In this document: one piece after another, positions 1 to 9,577 of the stretch
How the letters are laid out: each line of letters starts with the position of its first letter
Numbering within the stretch: position 1 is the first letter of the stretch
From: Lachnospiraceae bacterium
Lineage (GTDB): Bacteria; Bacillota; Clostridia; Lachnospirales; Lachnospiraceae
DNA length: 64,000 bases
Reading direction: 5' to 3'
NCBI GenBank assembly: GCA_910576125.1
Contig: CAJTHM010000025.1
Coordinates: 1-64,000, forward strand
Position numbers and translations under genes: made by a program
Notes under the pieces: model-generated
Database searches by the model: none
What the model saw: the letters and a program-made list of their open reading frames with translations, nothing else
What the model was told of the DNA's origin: nothing

Positions 1-113
1 GTCTTTCAAAGCCGATTCCTAAGCCAGCGCCTAAAAAGCGGGGCAGGCCGAGGAAAAATCCAGCGGAAGACAAACCAAAGCGACCAAGGGGGCGGCCAAG
101 GAAAAACACCTGA
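1..113 (+). CDS. C-terminal end of an AT-hook protein (5' end outside window)
   Basis: The frame is open from the window edge to a TGA at 111-113. The last ~36 residues are Lys/Pro/Arg rich and carry two copies of the core RGRPRK: KKRGRPRKN (33-59) and RPRGRPRKN (84-107). That core is the AT-hook, which binds the minor groove of AT-rich DNA. The hooks are joined by a short acidic linker (PAEDKPK) and the protein ends right after the second. In bacteria such tails are appended to DNA-binding proteins of several kinds; the body lies outside the window, so the product cannot be named. The next gene follows 41 bp downstream on the same strand. Confidence 0.7.
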   Translation, partial: LSKPIPKPAPKKRGRPRKNPAEDKPKRPRGRPRKNT

Positions 114-154
114 TCTGCTGCACCTCTATAGTACGGCAGATTGGGAAACTTATA

Positions 155-2431
155 ATGAATTCCATAAAACTTTCCAGACTACGCGCAAAGCACATCGTGA
201 TTGGCCTACAAATCATTATTCTTCTAATCGCTGCCAGCAGCTGGCTTCTTAACCGCGGCAATGCTTACAGCAAAAACTTTACAGTTGACGACTATCTTCT
301 CGCAGAAAACGCAATAATAGACGGCACGTTGATTTCCATGGATGATTCCTCAGGAAGTCAAGGAGTTTTTTTGTCCACGCCTTCGCTCAGTCTGAGTAAA
401 GGCGTCTATCAGATACAGATTGATTATGCTGTGAATTGTCCTGGAAATTCCGTATCTGTCAGCTCCGGTCTGGGAAGTCTGGAAATGAAGTGCCCTTCTC
501 TTGAGCTGGATTCCACCTGTTATACCCAAACTATGGTTTTAGATATTTCCCGTAGTGTAGATGATGCTGTTATTCATGTCTCTTTTTCCGGGAATGGCTA
601 TATCCGTATAAGTAATATCGGGATTTATGAAACCAGTTCCCTTTACAAAAAGAATTTTTTCTATGCTTTCCTACTATGCGTGCTCATCAATCTGGGCTAT
701 TTTTTTCTACGCTCTGATATCAGGATCAGAAAAATCATTTTGGCTCTGGCCGGTATCTTTGGGATATCCTGTTATCCGCTCTATACCGATTTTCTCATGG
801 CCGGCCATGATATTTTGTTTCATTTGATAAGAATCGACGCCATCAGCCAGGGCCTTTCCCTTGGCACTTTTCCTGTAAAGCTCCATCCTCTATGGGCCAA
901 TGGATATGGCTATGCAGTGGGAATATTTTACGGCGATGCTTTCCTGTATTTCCCTGCTTTCCTCCGCATACTCGGTTTTTCCATTCAGGCTTCCTACAAA
1001 TTTTTTGTAGCATTCATAAATCTGGGAACTGTCCTGATTGGCTATTATTCTTTCCGCAAGATGTTCTCGGATGAGAAAATTGCCCTGTTAGGTTGTCTGG
1101 CCTATACGCTGGCCCCCTATCGTCTCATGGACGTGTACACAAGAGCAGCGGTAGGAGAATATTGTGCCATGATGGTCCTCCCACTGATATTATGTGGATT
1201 TTACTTGGTTTTTCAGGACAGCAGAAAGGAAAATTGGTGGAAGCATTCCATTCTCATCGCCTTTGGGCTCACCGGGTCGATTCAGTCTCATGTGCTAAGC
1301 ACTCTCATCGTAGGGCTTTTCATCATTTTGACCTGCCTGATACTTATAAAACGCGTTTTCAGGAAATATGTGTTCCGTTCTTTGGTCACTGCCGCTGCAC
1401 TGGCCATTCTTCTCAACTTGAATTTTATTGTTCCGTTCCTCGATTTTTATACGGAGGATATCATGGTTAATTCTCCAGAATGGTCAGGCGCTCCGCGTGG
1501 CTCCTTTCAGACAGGCGGACTATTTCCAATACAGCTGTTCGCGCTATTCCAAAAAGGTACCGGCAGCGCCTGGTCCACATCAGCCGGAATTGCCACAGAA
1601 CCTACTTTCGGCGTCGGTATCCTGATGACGATTGGCCTGTTTGTATTTATCTATCTCCTCTGCATCCATAAGAAAGATTGCCAAAAAGACCGCAACTATA
1701 TTCCAGCAATCCTGTGCGCACTGTTTGGCGTTCTCTCACTATATATGGCTACCTGCTATTTCCCATGGGATGCCCTTATATCTATAAATGAGGGCATCGA
1801 AAAAATCATTCTGACCCTGCAGTTCCCATGGAGAATGCTCATGCCCGCCACGATACTGCTGGTATTCGTTGTATGCTATTCCTTTCATATAGGCAAAAAG
1901 GTATGGGGGAACTGCCAAAATTATCTTCTCGCCGGCATCTTTCTCCTGATATTAAGCTGTGGATGGTATTTTTACGATTTCTCGTTTTCCGGGGAGCCCT
2001 ATCGTATTTACAGCACATCAGAATTAGATACAATGCAGCTTTGCACATGTGATTACTTACCTTCCGGTACTGACCCTAATCTCATCCATGCGAACCTTGT
2101 CTATGCAAATGGAGTAGCCCCTCTGGAAGCCTATCAACAGCTGGGGACGGCAATTTCCTGCAATGTCAAGGCTCAATCAGAGGATGCGTATGTAGATTTT
2201 CCTTTATTATATTACAAATACTACCGCTGCACTGATGCGGACACCTCCCAGACTCTCCCTGTATGCGCAGGCACCAACAATATGGTTCGTGTCCAATTTC
2301 CAAAGGGGTATTCCGGCTCTATTTCTATCCGTTTTGTCGAGCCATGGTTCTGGAGATTGGCAGAGATAATATCTGCCCTTACATTAATTGGTATAATTTT
2401 GGGACCGCTAAAACTAAAAAAAGTCCATTAA
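155..2431 (+). CDS. large polytopic membrane protein, PTPS-related (6-pyruvoyl-tetrahydropterin synthase-related domain)
   Basis: 758 residues. One N-terminal membrane segment (about 14-33) is followed by a ~130-residue extracytoplasmic beta-rich region, then a long series of hydrophobic helices (about 170-610), a second soluble stretch and a last C-terminal helix (about 738-752). The segment around residue 217 (AGHDILFHLIRI) and the following W-A-N-G-Y-G-Y-x-x-G-I-F-Y region are typical of the 'PTPS_related' membrane family, whose topology resembles GT-C glycosyltransferases and YfhO. A role in cell-envelope glycan transfer is inference. No convincing Shine-Dalgarno precedes the ATG at 155, so the start is provisional. 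Several long ORFs in other frames inside it are shadows. Confidence 0.75.
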   Translation: MNSIKLSRLRAKHIVIGLQIIILLIAASSWLLNRGNAYSKNFTVDDYLLAENAIIDGTLISMDDSSGSQGVFLSTPSLSLSKGVYQIQIDYAVNCPGNSVSVSSGLGSLEMKCPSLELDSTCYTQTMVLDISRSVDDAVIHVSFSGNGYIRISNIGIYETSSLYKKNFFYAFLLCVLINLGYFFLRSDIRIRKIILALAGIFGISCYPLYTDFLMAGHDILFHLIRIDAISQGLSLGTFPVKLHPLWANGYGYAVGIFYGDAFLYFPAFLRILGFSIQASYKFFVAFINLGTVLIGYYSFRKMFSDEKIALLGCLAYTLAPYRLMDVYTRAAVGEYCAMMVLPLILCGFYLVFQDSRKENWWKHSILIAFGLTGSIQSHVLSTLIVGLFIILTCLILIKRVFRKYVFRSLVTAAALAILLNLNFIVPFLDFYTEDIMVNSPEWSGAPRGSFQTGGLFPIQLFALFQKGTGSAWSTSAGIATEPTFGVGILMTIGLFVFIYLLCIHKKDCQKDRNYIPAILCALFGVLSLYMATCYFPWDALISINEGIEKIILTLQFPWRMLMPATILLVFVVCYSFHIGKKVWGNCQNYLLAGIFLLILSCGWYFYDFSFSGEPYRIYSTSELDTMQLCTCDYLPSGTDPNLIHANLVYANGVAPLEAYQQLGTAISCNVKAQSEDAYVDFPLLYYKYYRCTDADTSQTLPVCAGTNNMVRVQFPKGYSGSISIRFVEPWFWRLAEIISALTLIGIILGPLKLKKVH

Positions 2432-2460
2432 GAATTGTGCAAAAAATTTAGATTTTTTTG

Positions 2461-2489
2461 TTGACAAGGCTGCCGATCTTTGCTATAAT
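2461..2489 (+). promoter_or_regulatory. sigma-A-type promoter of tRNA-Thr
   Basis: TTGACA (2461-2466) and TATAAT (2484-2489) are both perfect consensus hexamers separated by exactly 17 bp. The tRNA begins 33 bp after the -10 box, so the transcript carries a short 5' leader. Confidence 0.9.
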
Positions 2490-2521
2490 ATCATTTGTGA
2501 GCGCGGGAATGTTGCTCATGT

Positions 2522-2594
2522 GCTGCTGTGGCTCAGTCGGTAGAGCGTCGCATTGGTAGTGCGGAGGTCACGGGTCCGATTCCCGTCAGCAGCT
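2522..2594 (+). tRNA. tRNA-Thr(GGT)
   Basis: A complete 73-nt cloverleaf: acceptor stem GCTGCTG/CAGCAGC, D-arm GCTC/GAGC, anticodon stem TCGCA/TGCGG with loop TTGGTAG giving anticodon GGT (threonine, codon ACC), and T-arm ACGGG/CCCGT with loop TCCGATT. The discriminator is T and the 3' CCA is not encoded. It is a single-gene unit with its own consensus promoter and terminator. Confidence 0.95.
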
Positions 2595-2600
2595 TAAATA

Positions 2601-2643
2601 AAAATAGCGGAAATCCTGATAAAATCAGGATTTCCGCTATTTT
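2601..2643 (+). terminator. intrinsic terminator after tRNA-Thr
   Basis: A perfect 20-bp stem (2601-2620 with 2624-2643) closes a 3-nt loop. The stem starts with four A and ends with four T, so it can act in both directions and may also end the leftward transcript of the MATE gene. Confidence 0.9.
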
Positions 2644-2684
2644 GTATGCCAAAGGTTATGGGCCGCCGGAGGAATACATTTATC

Positions 2685-4028
2685 CTACCGCGTTTTCAGC
2701 TTCCGATACAGCGTAAAATACATGGTGATAAAACATGCAAGTCCCCCGATGCAATTGGAAATGGGTTCCGCCCAGAACACACCGTCCACGCCCAACCCTG
2801 TTTGGGGCAGCATTATCGTCAGCGGCGCCACGATCACGGCCTTGCGCAGCAGGGAAAAAAAGACCGCATGTCTGGAATATCCCAGAGCGGTAAAGGCCGA
2901 CTGCCCGGTAAACTGGAATGCCATAAAGAAAAATCCCAGGAAATACAGCTTCAGCGCGCTGATTCCTGCCTCCAGCATGGCGGCGTCCTCCGTAAAAATC
3001 GAAAGCAGAAAATGAGGACATTGTATCACCGCTCCCCAGGCCAGTAAGGTATACAGAATCCCCATACAGGCCGTAAATCGGATTCCCTGACAGACGCGGT
3101 CATACCGTTTCGCTCCGTAATTGTACCCCAGCACCGGCTGGGATCCGCTGGTAAGGCCGCTTACCGGCAGCGACAGGATTTCCCTGACGGAATTGAGGAC
3201 CGTCATGATGCCCACATACAAATCCCCTCCGTATATCTTCAGCGTCGCATTGCACACCACCTGCACCAGGCAGTTTGTCCCCTGCATGATGAAACCCGAC
3301 ATGCCAAGGGAGACGATTTCCCGAGTCAGTTTCCAGTCTATCCGCAAATGCTGTTTCTTTATGCGGAGCCCCGCCTTTCTCCCGGTCAGGAAACGCAGGA
3401 CCCAGATGCTAGATACAATCTGGCTCAAAATAGTGGCCAAAGCCGCTCCGCTTACCCCCATATCCATTACAAATATGAAGACAGGGTCCAGGATTAGGTT
3501 CAGCACCGCTCCAATCAGCGTGGTCATCATGCCCGTCTTAGGGAAACCCTGTGCATTGATAAAGCCATTCAGCCCCGTGGAAAGCATGACGAAAGGAGTT
3601 CCAAACAGGTAAATCCGCAGATACGCATCCGCATACACATAGGAAGCGTCGCTTGCCCCGAACAGATAGAGCACCGGCCTGCGGAACAGATAGCAGAAAA
3701 GAAACATCAGAGCGGAACAGCCAAGGAGCAGCGAACATGTGTTTCCCAATATCAGTTCCGCCCTCTCCTCCTCACCGGCTCCTCTGGCTATGGAAAACAG
3801 CGGCGTCCCTCCGGTACCGAACAGATAAGTGAACGCGGCAATCAGCGTAGTCAGCGGAAACGCCAGCCCGATGCCTGTCAGCGCCATACTGTCCGCTCCC
3901 GGCAGATGTCCGATATAGATGCGGTCCACCACATTGTACAAAAGCAGCACCAGCTGCGCCAGCATCAGAGGGATGGCCTGGGATATAATGTTACGCCATA
4001 TCTTTCCTTTTGAAAAATCGTTCGTCAT
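2685..4028 (-). CDS. MATE family multidrug efflux transporter
   Basis: About 447 residues with twelve hydrophobic helices in two similar halves, the MATE fold that exports cationic drugs by Na+ or H+ antiport. The N-terminal half carries the typical LAQLVLLLYNVVDRIYIGHLP segment and the second half the YNYGAKRYDRV motif. The ATG at 4028 (MTNDFSKG) is chosen because GGAAGGGG lies 8 nt upstream; an in-frame ATG six codons earlier overlaps that ribosome site. It is the last gene of a leftward cluster with a Gfo/Idh/MocA oxidoreductase and a TIM-barrel isomerase, separated from the oxidoreductase by 50 bp. The natural substrate is unknown. Confidence 0.88.
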   Translation of the reverse strand: MTNDFSKGKIWRNIISQAIPLMLAQLVLLLYNVVDRIYIGHLPGADSMALTGIGLAFPLTTLIAAFTYLFGTGGTPLFSIARGAGEEERAELILGNTCSLLLGCSALMFLFCYLFRRPVLYLFGASDASYVYADAYLRIYLFGTPFVMLSTGLNGFINAQGFPKTGMMTTLIGAVLNLILDPVFIFVMDMGVSGAALATILSQIVSSIWVLRFLTGRKAGLRIKKQHLRIDWKLTREIVSLGMSGFIMQGTNCLVQVVCNATLKIYGGDLYVGIMTVLNSVREILSLPVSGLTSGSQPVLGYNYGAKRYDRVCQGIRFTACMGILYTLLAWGAVIQCPHFLLSIFTEDAAMLEAGISALKLYFLGFFFMAFQFTGQSAFTALGYSRHAVFFSLLRKAVIVAPLTIMLPQTGLGVDGVFWAEPISNCIGGLACFITMYFTLYRKLKTR

Positions 4029-4078
4029 GAATGCCGCCCCTTCCATCCGCTCTTCTGCCGGAATATTTTACCTGTATC

Positions 4079-5239
4079 TTAATAAGTCTTGCTGTTGTCC
4101 ACGATTACCTGGGACTCCTTTTTCACGATGGCAGAAGTCCTGATTTTCTCCTGGAGCAGCTCATAGAACCGATCATCCGGGAAGTTCTTCACATCCACAG
4201 TCTCTCCTGTCCATGCGCTCAGATGGATGGCATTGGAAATCGTAAGCCCTAATACCCCCTCTTCTCCCGGCGCCAGAAGCTGCCCGCCATGCAGCACGGC
4301 GAAAGCGAAATTGTTCAGAATCCCCACATGCTGAGGTCCGCCGGAGAAATCCGCCGGAATATTGCACTCCCAGCACTCCGGCTTTCCAAAAGGCTCCGCG
4401 TTGACTTTATTGTGCTCCCGCTCCGATATCACATTGCGGTGGAAGACAATCCTGTTATCCTCTACCACCACCTTGCCCATGTCGCAGGCAATCTCCAGGC
4501 GGTTGGTGCCCGGCGCTTCCCCGGTAGAGGTAATGTATTCTCCTGTGGTGCCGTTTTCGTACTCAAAATATGCCATCACATCGTCTTCCACTTCGATGTC
4601 ATAATACTTTCCGAAGCTGGCCTTGGCAAATATCCTGTCCGGCATCCCGAACATCCACTGCCAGAGATCCAGCTGATGGGGATTCTGATTAATCAGCGCG
4701 CCGCCGCCCTCTGTCTTCCAGGTGGAACGCCATGTGCTGCTGTCATGATAAGCCTGGGGGCGGTACCAGTCCGTGATGATCCAGGTAATCCTCTTGATAT
4801 GGCCCAGCTCGCCCTTCTGAATCATCTCCCGCAGCTTCTGGTATACCGGATTGGTCCGCTGGTTGTACATGATGCCGAACTTCCTGTCAGACCGCGCCGC
4901 GGCGGCGTTCATCTCCTTTACCTGTCCGGTGTAGACTCCGGCGGGCTTTTCCGTGATGACATGCAAGCCCTGGGCAAACGCCTCTATGGCAAGGGGCGGA
5001 TGATAGTAATGGGGCGTAGCGATGAGAACGGCGTCGCACAGGCCGCTGCGGTACATCTCCCCGGCATCGCCAAATACCGGGATTCCGGGATACTGCTGCC
5101 TGGCCGCCTCGCATCTGGCCGGAGCGATATCGCAAATCGCGCCCATTACCATGTCGGGCACCTTACCCTCCGTCACGTTTTTCACATGTCCCGTTCCCAT
5201 GTTTCCAAAGCCGATTACACCTAATCTTACTTTCTCCAT
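4079..5239 (-). CDS. Gfo/Idh/MocA family oxidoreductase
   Basis: 386 residues. An N-terminal Rossmann fold opens with VRLGVIGFGNMGTGHV (GxGxxG NAD(P) site). The EKPAG motif near residue 98 holds the Lys that is usual in the Gfo/Idh/MocA family. These enzymes oxidise or epimerise sugars, inositols and related polyols. AGGAGG lies 9 nt before the ATG. The gene follows the TIM-barrel isomerase by 13 bp, so the two are co-transcribed and probably act on the same sugar or cyclitol. The exact substrate cannot be read from sequence. Confidence 0.88.
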   Translation of the reverse strand: MEKVRLGVIGFGNMGTGHVKNVTEGKVPDMVMGAICDIAPARCEAARQQYPGIPVFGDAGEMYRSGLCDAVLIATPHYYHPPLAIEAFAQGLHVITEKPAGVYTGQVKEMNAAAARSDRKFGIMYNQRTNPVYQKLREMIQKGELGHIKRITWIITDWYRPQAYHDSSTWRSTWKTEGGGALINQNPHQLDLWQWMFGMPDRIFAKASFGKYYDIEVEDDVMAYFEYENGTTGEYITSTGEAPGTNRLEIACDMGKVVVEDNRIVFHRNVISEREHNKVNAEPFGKPECWECNIPADFSGGPQHVGILNNFAFAVLHGGQLLAPGEEGVLGLTISNAIHLSAWTGETVDVKNFPDDRFYELLQEKIRTSAIVKKESQVIVDNSKTY

Positions 5240-5252
5240 AAAGCAAATCCTC

Positions 5253-6158
5253 CTACTCGATTATCTTATCTACAATCTCTTCCAGGGCACGGTAAGCCAG
5301 CGTAAAGGTTCCCTCTCCTCCCTGGGGGAGATCCAGCATCTTGTCGTCCAGTTCCAGCGAAGCCAGCCCTGCAAAGCTTCCCAGATGGGGCTCAAGGCTT
5401 AAGAAGCCGTCATATCCGTTGTCCAGAAGACTCTTCAGAATATACTCCACATTTCCGTCGCCCGCTCCCGCCGGCACTACTTTTCCGTCTTCCAAAAATG
5501 CATCCTTGATATGTACATAGCTGATGAATTTTTCCAGCTTCTCATAAGCCTCTTTTGTATCCTGTCCGCACTGCACGAAATTAGCGGGATCGAATACGGC
5601 CCGGAAATGCTCGCAGGACAGTTCCTTCATTAAATCCGCACAGCGCTCTGCGGTATCTCCGTAAATGTCTTTTTCATTCTCATGGAGCAGCACCACATCC
5701 TGCTCTTTGGCATATGCCGTCATCCTGCGCAGACGGCCGATTACCTCCTCCCTCTCTTCGGCGGACCAATCCTGAGCGGTTTCTCTTTCAGCACCGCTGG
5801 CAGCGCCCTCTGCCGAATCGGGTTTCGCAGGACGATAGAAGCTGAACATCCTGATATATCTGGCATCCAGTTTTTTTGCTACTTCCACTACTCTCTGGAA
5901 CTTTCTGAAATGCGCCTCGAAATCCTCGTCAAGCCTTATCTTCCCGATGGGAGAACCAATGGAGGATACTCTGATTCCGGCCTGCTCCATCTTCTCTTTC
6001 AGAGCCTCCGCCTCTTCATCGGAAAGATCCGCGATATTCTTCCCGTCAATTCCCCTCGGCTCAAAATAGCTGATATTCAGTTTCTGCAGCACCCTGAACT
6101 GGGTATCCACGTCCTCCGCGATTTCATCCGCAAAACCGCTGATTTTGTCATATTTCAT
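5253..6158 (-). CDS. sugar phosphate isomerase/epimerase (xylose isomerase-like TIM barrel)
   Basis: 301 residues with the AP-endonuclease-2/xylose-isomerase-like TIM barrel: an early YFEPRGIDGKNI strand, the metal-site strand VVLLHENEKDIYGD, then FRAVFDPANFVQCG, YVHIKDA and FLSLEPHL. The Glu, Asp, His and Glu at the ends of these strands are the usual divalent-metal ligands. Family members include IolE, IolI and hydroxypyruvate-isomerase-like enzymes. It is first in the leftward operon with the Gfo/Idh/MocA enzyme and MATE. AAAGGAGGAAG lies before the ATG at a rather long spacing. An upstream -35/-10 pair is weak and is not called. Confidence 0.85.
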   Translation of the reverse strand: MKYDKISGFADEIAEDVDTQFRVLQKLNISYFEPRGIDGKNIADLSDEEAEALKEKMEQAGIRVSSIGSPIGKIRLDEDFEAHFRKFQRVVEVAKKLDARYIRMFSFYRPAKPDSAEGAASGAERETAQDWSAEEREEVIGRLRRMTAYAKEQDVVLLHENEKDIYGDTAERCADLMKELSCEHFRAVFDPANFVQCGQDTKEAYEKLEKFISYVHIKDAFLEDGKVVPAGAGDGNVEYILKSLLDNGYDGFLSLEPHLGSFAGLASLELDDKMLDLPQGGEGTFTLAYRALEEIVDKIIE

Positions 6159-6323
6159 CTGGCTTTTCTTCCTCCTTTATTTTGAGACTCTTTCGAATCT
6201 CCTCTTAATACCTTTAAAATAAAAGTACCATATTTTGTTCAATCTGTAAAATGTTTTTCATTCTATTTTCTCTAAAATAAAATGAGATAATGGCAGTTGG
6301 AATCCGTTAGTCCAGCTGCCATT

Positions 6324-6426
6324 TATACTGCTTAACAGTTATAATTTTCGAGTAACCCGACTGCATAACGCCAGCCATATGCGTTTAACCAGTGTAATAC
6401 AGTAAATTCTGGCGTTATGCAGTATA
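6324..6426. repeat. palindromic element A1 (family AB), MITE-like
   Basis: A 103-bp intergenic element with ends TATACTGC and GCAGTATA. Read on the minus strand it contains a perfect 12-bp stem, GCATAACGCCAG with CTGGCGTTATGC, closing a ~33-nt loop, then a second smaller arm. A closely similar copy, A2, lies inverted at 13112-13213, and the related B copies lie at 43642 and 59565. The outer bases allow a TA target duplication, as for Tc1/mariner-IS630-type MITEs. It lies immediately past the stop codon of the GH106-type gene. Confidence 0.85.
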
Positions 6427-6429
6427 ATA

Positions 6430-9400
6430 TTATGGGGCATCTAATCTGAAGTCTCTCTGCTGCCTGTAAATACGCACAGGACCCATTAATCCCGACACAA
6501 GATCCTCACTTTCTCTGTCAATATTGTCTTCATTCCAATAACGGTTCCATCCCAGAGCCATTCCTTCGTCTACCAGCATATGTCTTCTGGCCGGAGCAGC
6601 TGAATTGGACACTATGATAGTAATCTCATTTTCTCCTTCCTGGAGAAATTCCGTGATGTCTGCCCGATAAGGAGCCCATGGGGTCACTGCTGCCAGCTGA
6701 TGATTGATCCAGACCTCCGCACAGGACTCTCTCTGTCCCCACTGCAGAATATAACGCAGCTCCTGCCCCTCTTCCCGGAAAACATCCGGTTTCCACCAGA
6801 AACGGTTACGATAAAGCGCCTGCCCTGAAAACCAAGGCAGTCCCAAAGAAGCCCATTCCCTATAAGATATAGGCACTGGTTTCAGGAGCACCTGTAGCGG
6901 TTGCTGCAGCCCATCCTCAGGGCTTTCCGCTTCTACATCCAATTCCAGCATCCGCACCCGGTCTATCGGCCGTACCCTCAATGCCTTTTCTTCTGCAAAG
7001 GATACCTCCACACCATCTAACCGACATCGATATCCGCCTTTCACACAAGGCGCCGCTATTTCCGCTGTTCCCACAGGCAATGTAATCTGATAGGCTACTC
7101 GCCTGGGCCATGAAAGTCTTTCCCCATACAAAGGCAAATCTCCCCACGGTTGAAGCGGCACATTTCCCCTTTCCCAGGCGTATAGCCACACGCCGTCCCT
7201 TTCGGCCCAAAGCTGGCGGGCAGGATCATGGCGATGGGCCTGGAGACGACGGCTCAGATTTTCCCAGCTTTCCTCATATTGATTGCTCACAATCCATTCA
7301 GAGTTACTCTGTATGCACACCGGATTTTCTCTTATGTCTTTCAGGTACAGTTCTCCTTCAAGCAGCAAGGAAATCATCCTGTCAGCCGGGAGCTTTTCCA
7401 CAGAGCAGATATTGCTGTCCGGATAAGGGTTGGGATTGTGTACATGAACTGCAATCAGATTCTCCCCTTGATGGAAAAAATCACCTAACTCCAATGTAAC
7501 AGGCTTCATGCCGCCCTCTCCTGCCAGATGCCCGTTCACATAGAGCGTAAACTGCTGCACTGCTGCAACACAGATTCTTCCTCCGGATACATCACTTTCC
7601 AAAAATACTTCTTTCTGAAAGTACAAATCCGCCTGATCCATGCTGTCCTGCCAATGAGGCCTCCTGGTAATCCAGGATGCTTTCCACAGGCTTAAATGCC
7701 TCCCGCACCTCCCCATTTCCCATCGAGTATTGCAGATACGGATCGGTTTGGCCTCCTGTCCATACCCCAGGCGTTTCCCCCAGGTTTCCACAGGTTCCTC
7801 CCCTTTCAAAGGCTCTACCAGAAGATAGCAGGCTTCATCTGCTGCAAGCATGATTTCCACCTGGACTTTCCCATCTACACATCTCGCACTGACGGGCCAT
7901 ATCTTCCCAGTGGCCGAATCCATTCGGCTCACTCTTCCCATAGCGTTAAGCCGTAGTTGCAGCGTTTTCTCCACATCTTCGCTGTTGCTGATAAAATAAC
8001 TGTCACAGTTTTCTATCTTCCTGTGATTCACATATATCTCAGAGGAGTCACCTTTCAATATCTCCACATCCCGGCCAATCAGCCCTGCAATCTTCTCCGG
8101 CAGTTTACAGGATGGCAATTCCTCCCCATAGAAAAGCACTTTTCCGCCCGATATCTGATAACGATTCAGCCATGTCTTCAGCTCCGCTGTCAATACCGCC
8201 TCCTGCGGGAATAGAAGCACCTGGATTTTCCTTCCGCCGCTTTCCAGATATCCCTCCCTCACAGGAGCGGCCAGAATGGTATCTTCATCTATCACATCCG
8301 CATCCATCTGGTTCTCCACCAGACTGTATAAAGCCTGATTGTATCCCTCTTCTATATGCCGGGCCGTCCAATCAGATTCAATCCCTATGGTATGCCGCTG
8401 TATATCCCGGATGGGATAATAGAGCCCAATCTGCACTACCGGATTCCCAAGAGAATTCATATAACAGATTCTGCGAATTTCGTCCGCAAGGTGCCGGAAA
8501 TATTTCCAGTAGGGATTCTGGTAGAAAAAGCTGGCGGGCCAATCTGCCTGGGATCCCTGATGATCACATTCATAATACATGCCATGGAGTACAAAGAAAT
8601 TGATTCCCATAGCTCCCATAGTATGCACGCCCCTGCGATATTCCTGAAGGCTGCAGCCCCATCCGGCGCCTCCCATGGCCTCTGACATGGCACGCTCTCT
8701 TCCATAGGCCCTTGCCACTGAAACCGAATACTTTGGCTCATGGAAAGAAATCTTTCTGGGCAGGCGATACCGATAGTCATGGCAATCAGCTCCGGGAATC
8801 TGCAGATGGCGCATAGTCCTGAAATAGTCTCCTTGCCGCCAGGAATGCATCGACAGATACTCCTCCGTATGGCCGGTGAGCATCAGATGGTGTTCCCTGC
8901 ACCAGTCTCCCGTCTGCTTAAAAAATGCTGTCTCATACATATGTGCCGCAGTCTCAAAGTAGTCCTCGCGTACCTTGTCTCCCCGGGAACTACCCTCCTG
9001 TAACAGCCAGGGAAGATTTTCCAGCAAATCATAGTGATGCCTCTCCCGGAAAGTTTCCGGCAGCTTCTCTGTCCAGGCAAGCCCCCTGGCGGCCATATAA
9101 ATCTCATCAAAGAAGATTCCGGGAATCTTCCCTCCAAAATGTTTTCCGTATCGAGCCGCGTATTCCTCATGGGTGCTGAAATCCATATTCGAAGGTACTT
9201 CCCGCTGTCCCGCTGGGCCACGCATATTCATCGTACAGCCAGGGATGAAAACCGATCCTCTCCCCCTCTTCCACACAGGCCGATATCGCTTCCCACCATT
9301 CCTTCTCCAGGTAAGGCGTAGTGATATACGCCCTTGCATGCATAAACGCACCGTAGATTCCCTGCTCTTTCATCATACCCATTTGCCGTTTCAGCTCTCC

Positions 9401-9490
9401 CGGCTCCAGAGTTCCGTTCCAGAACCAAAACGGTATCACACTAAATTCCTCAGGTGGTTCACGAAATCTGTCTTTCCAATTCTCTCCCAT
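6430..9490 (-). pseudogene. GH106-type glycoside hydrolase (alpha-L-rhamnosidase-like), frameshifted
   Basis: The intact gene would encode about 1,015 residues. The start at 9490 (MGENWKDRF) has TGAGGAGAG six nt upstream and reads the GH106-like N-terminus: SVIPFWFWNG, GAFMHARAY, FHPWLYDEYAWPSGTAG. Just after GTAG (about 9205-9215) the frame ends 10 codons later, while the continuation NMDFSTHEEYAARYGKHFGG and GIFFDEIY is in the next frame and open to 6430. A small indel therefore separates residues ~1-93 from the remaining ~920. The C-terminal part holds beta-sandwich domains with jellyroll-like repeats. No signal peptide is seen, so cytoplasmic action on imported oligosaccharide is likely. 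It could be a true pseudogene or a base-calling error. The neighbouring sugar-binding protein and AraC gene are also damaged, which favours real decay. Confidence 0.8.
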
Positions 9491-9523
9491 AGTTAACTCT
9501 CCTCACTGCACATGCGGTAATGG

Positions 9524-9549
9524 AAAAGGCGGACACCACTGCGTCCGCC
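9524..9549 (-). terminator. intrinsic terminator after the solute-binding protein remnant
   Basis: GGCGGAC (9528-9534) pairs with GTCCGCC (9543-9549). On the minus strand the stem is followed by TTTTCC. It lies between the solute-binding remnant and the hydrolase gene. Confidence 0.7.
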
Positions 9550-9577
9550 ATGCCCGCCGCTTTCCAGCTCTTATGTC

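Noticed and set aside
6324..6426. family AB element as a CRISPR repeat or rho-independent terminator
   Set aside because: No spacer array, no T run, and copies lie in operon interiors as well as between operons.
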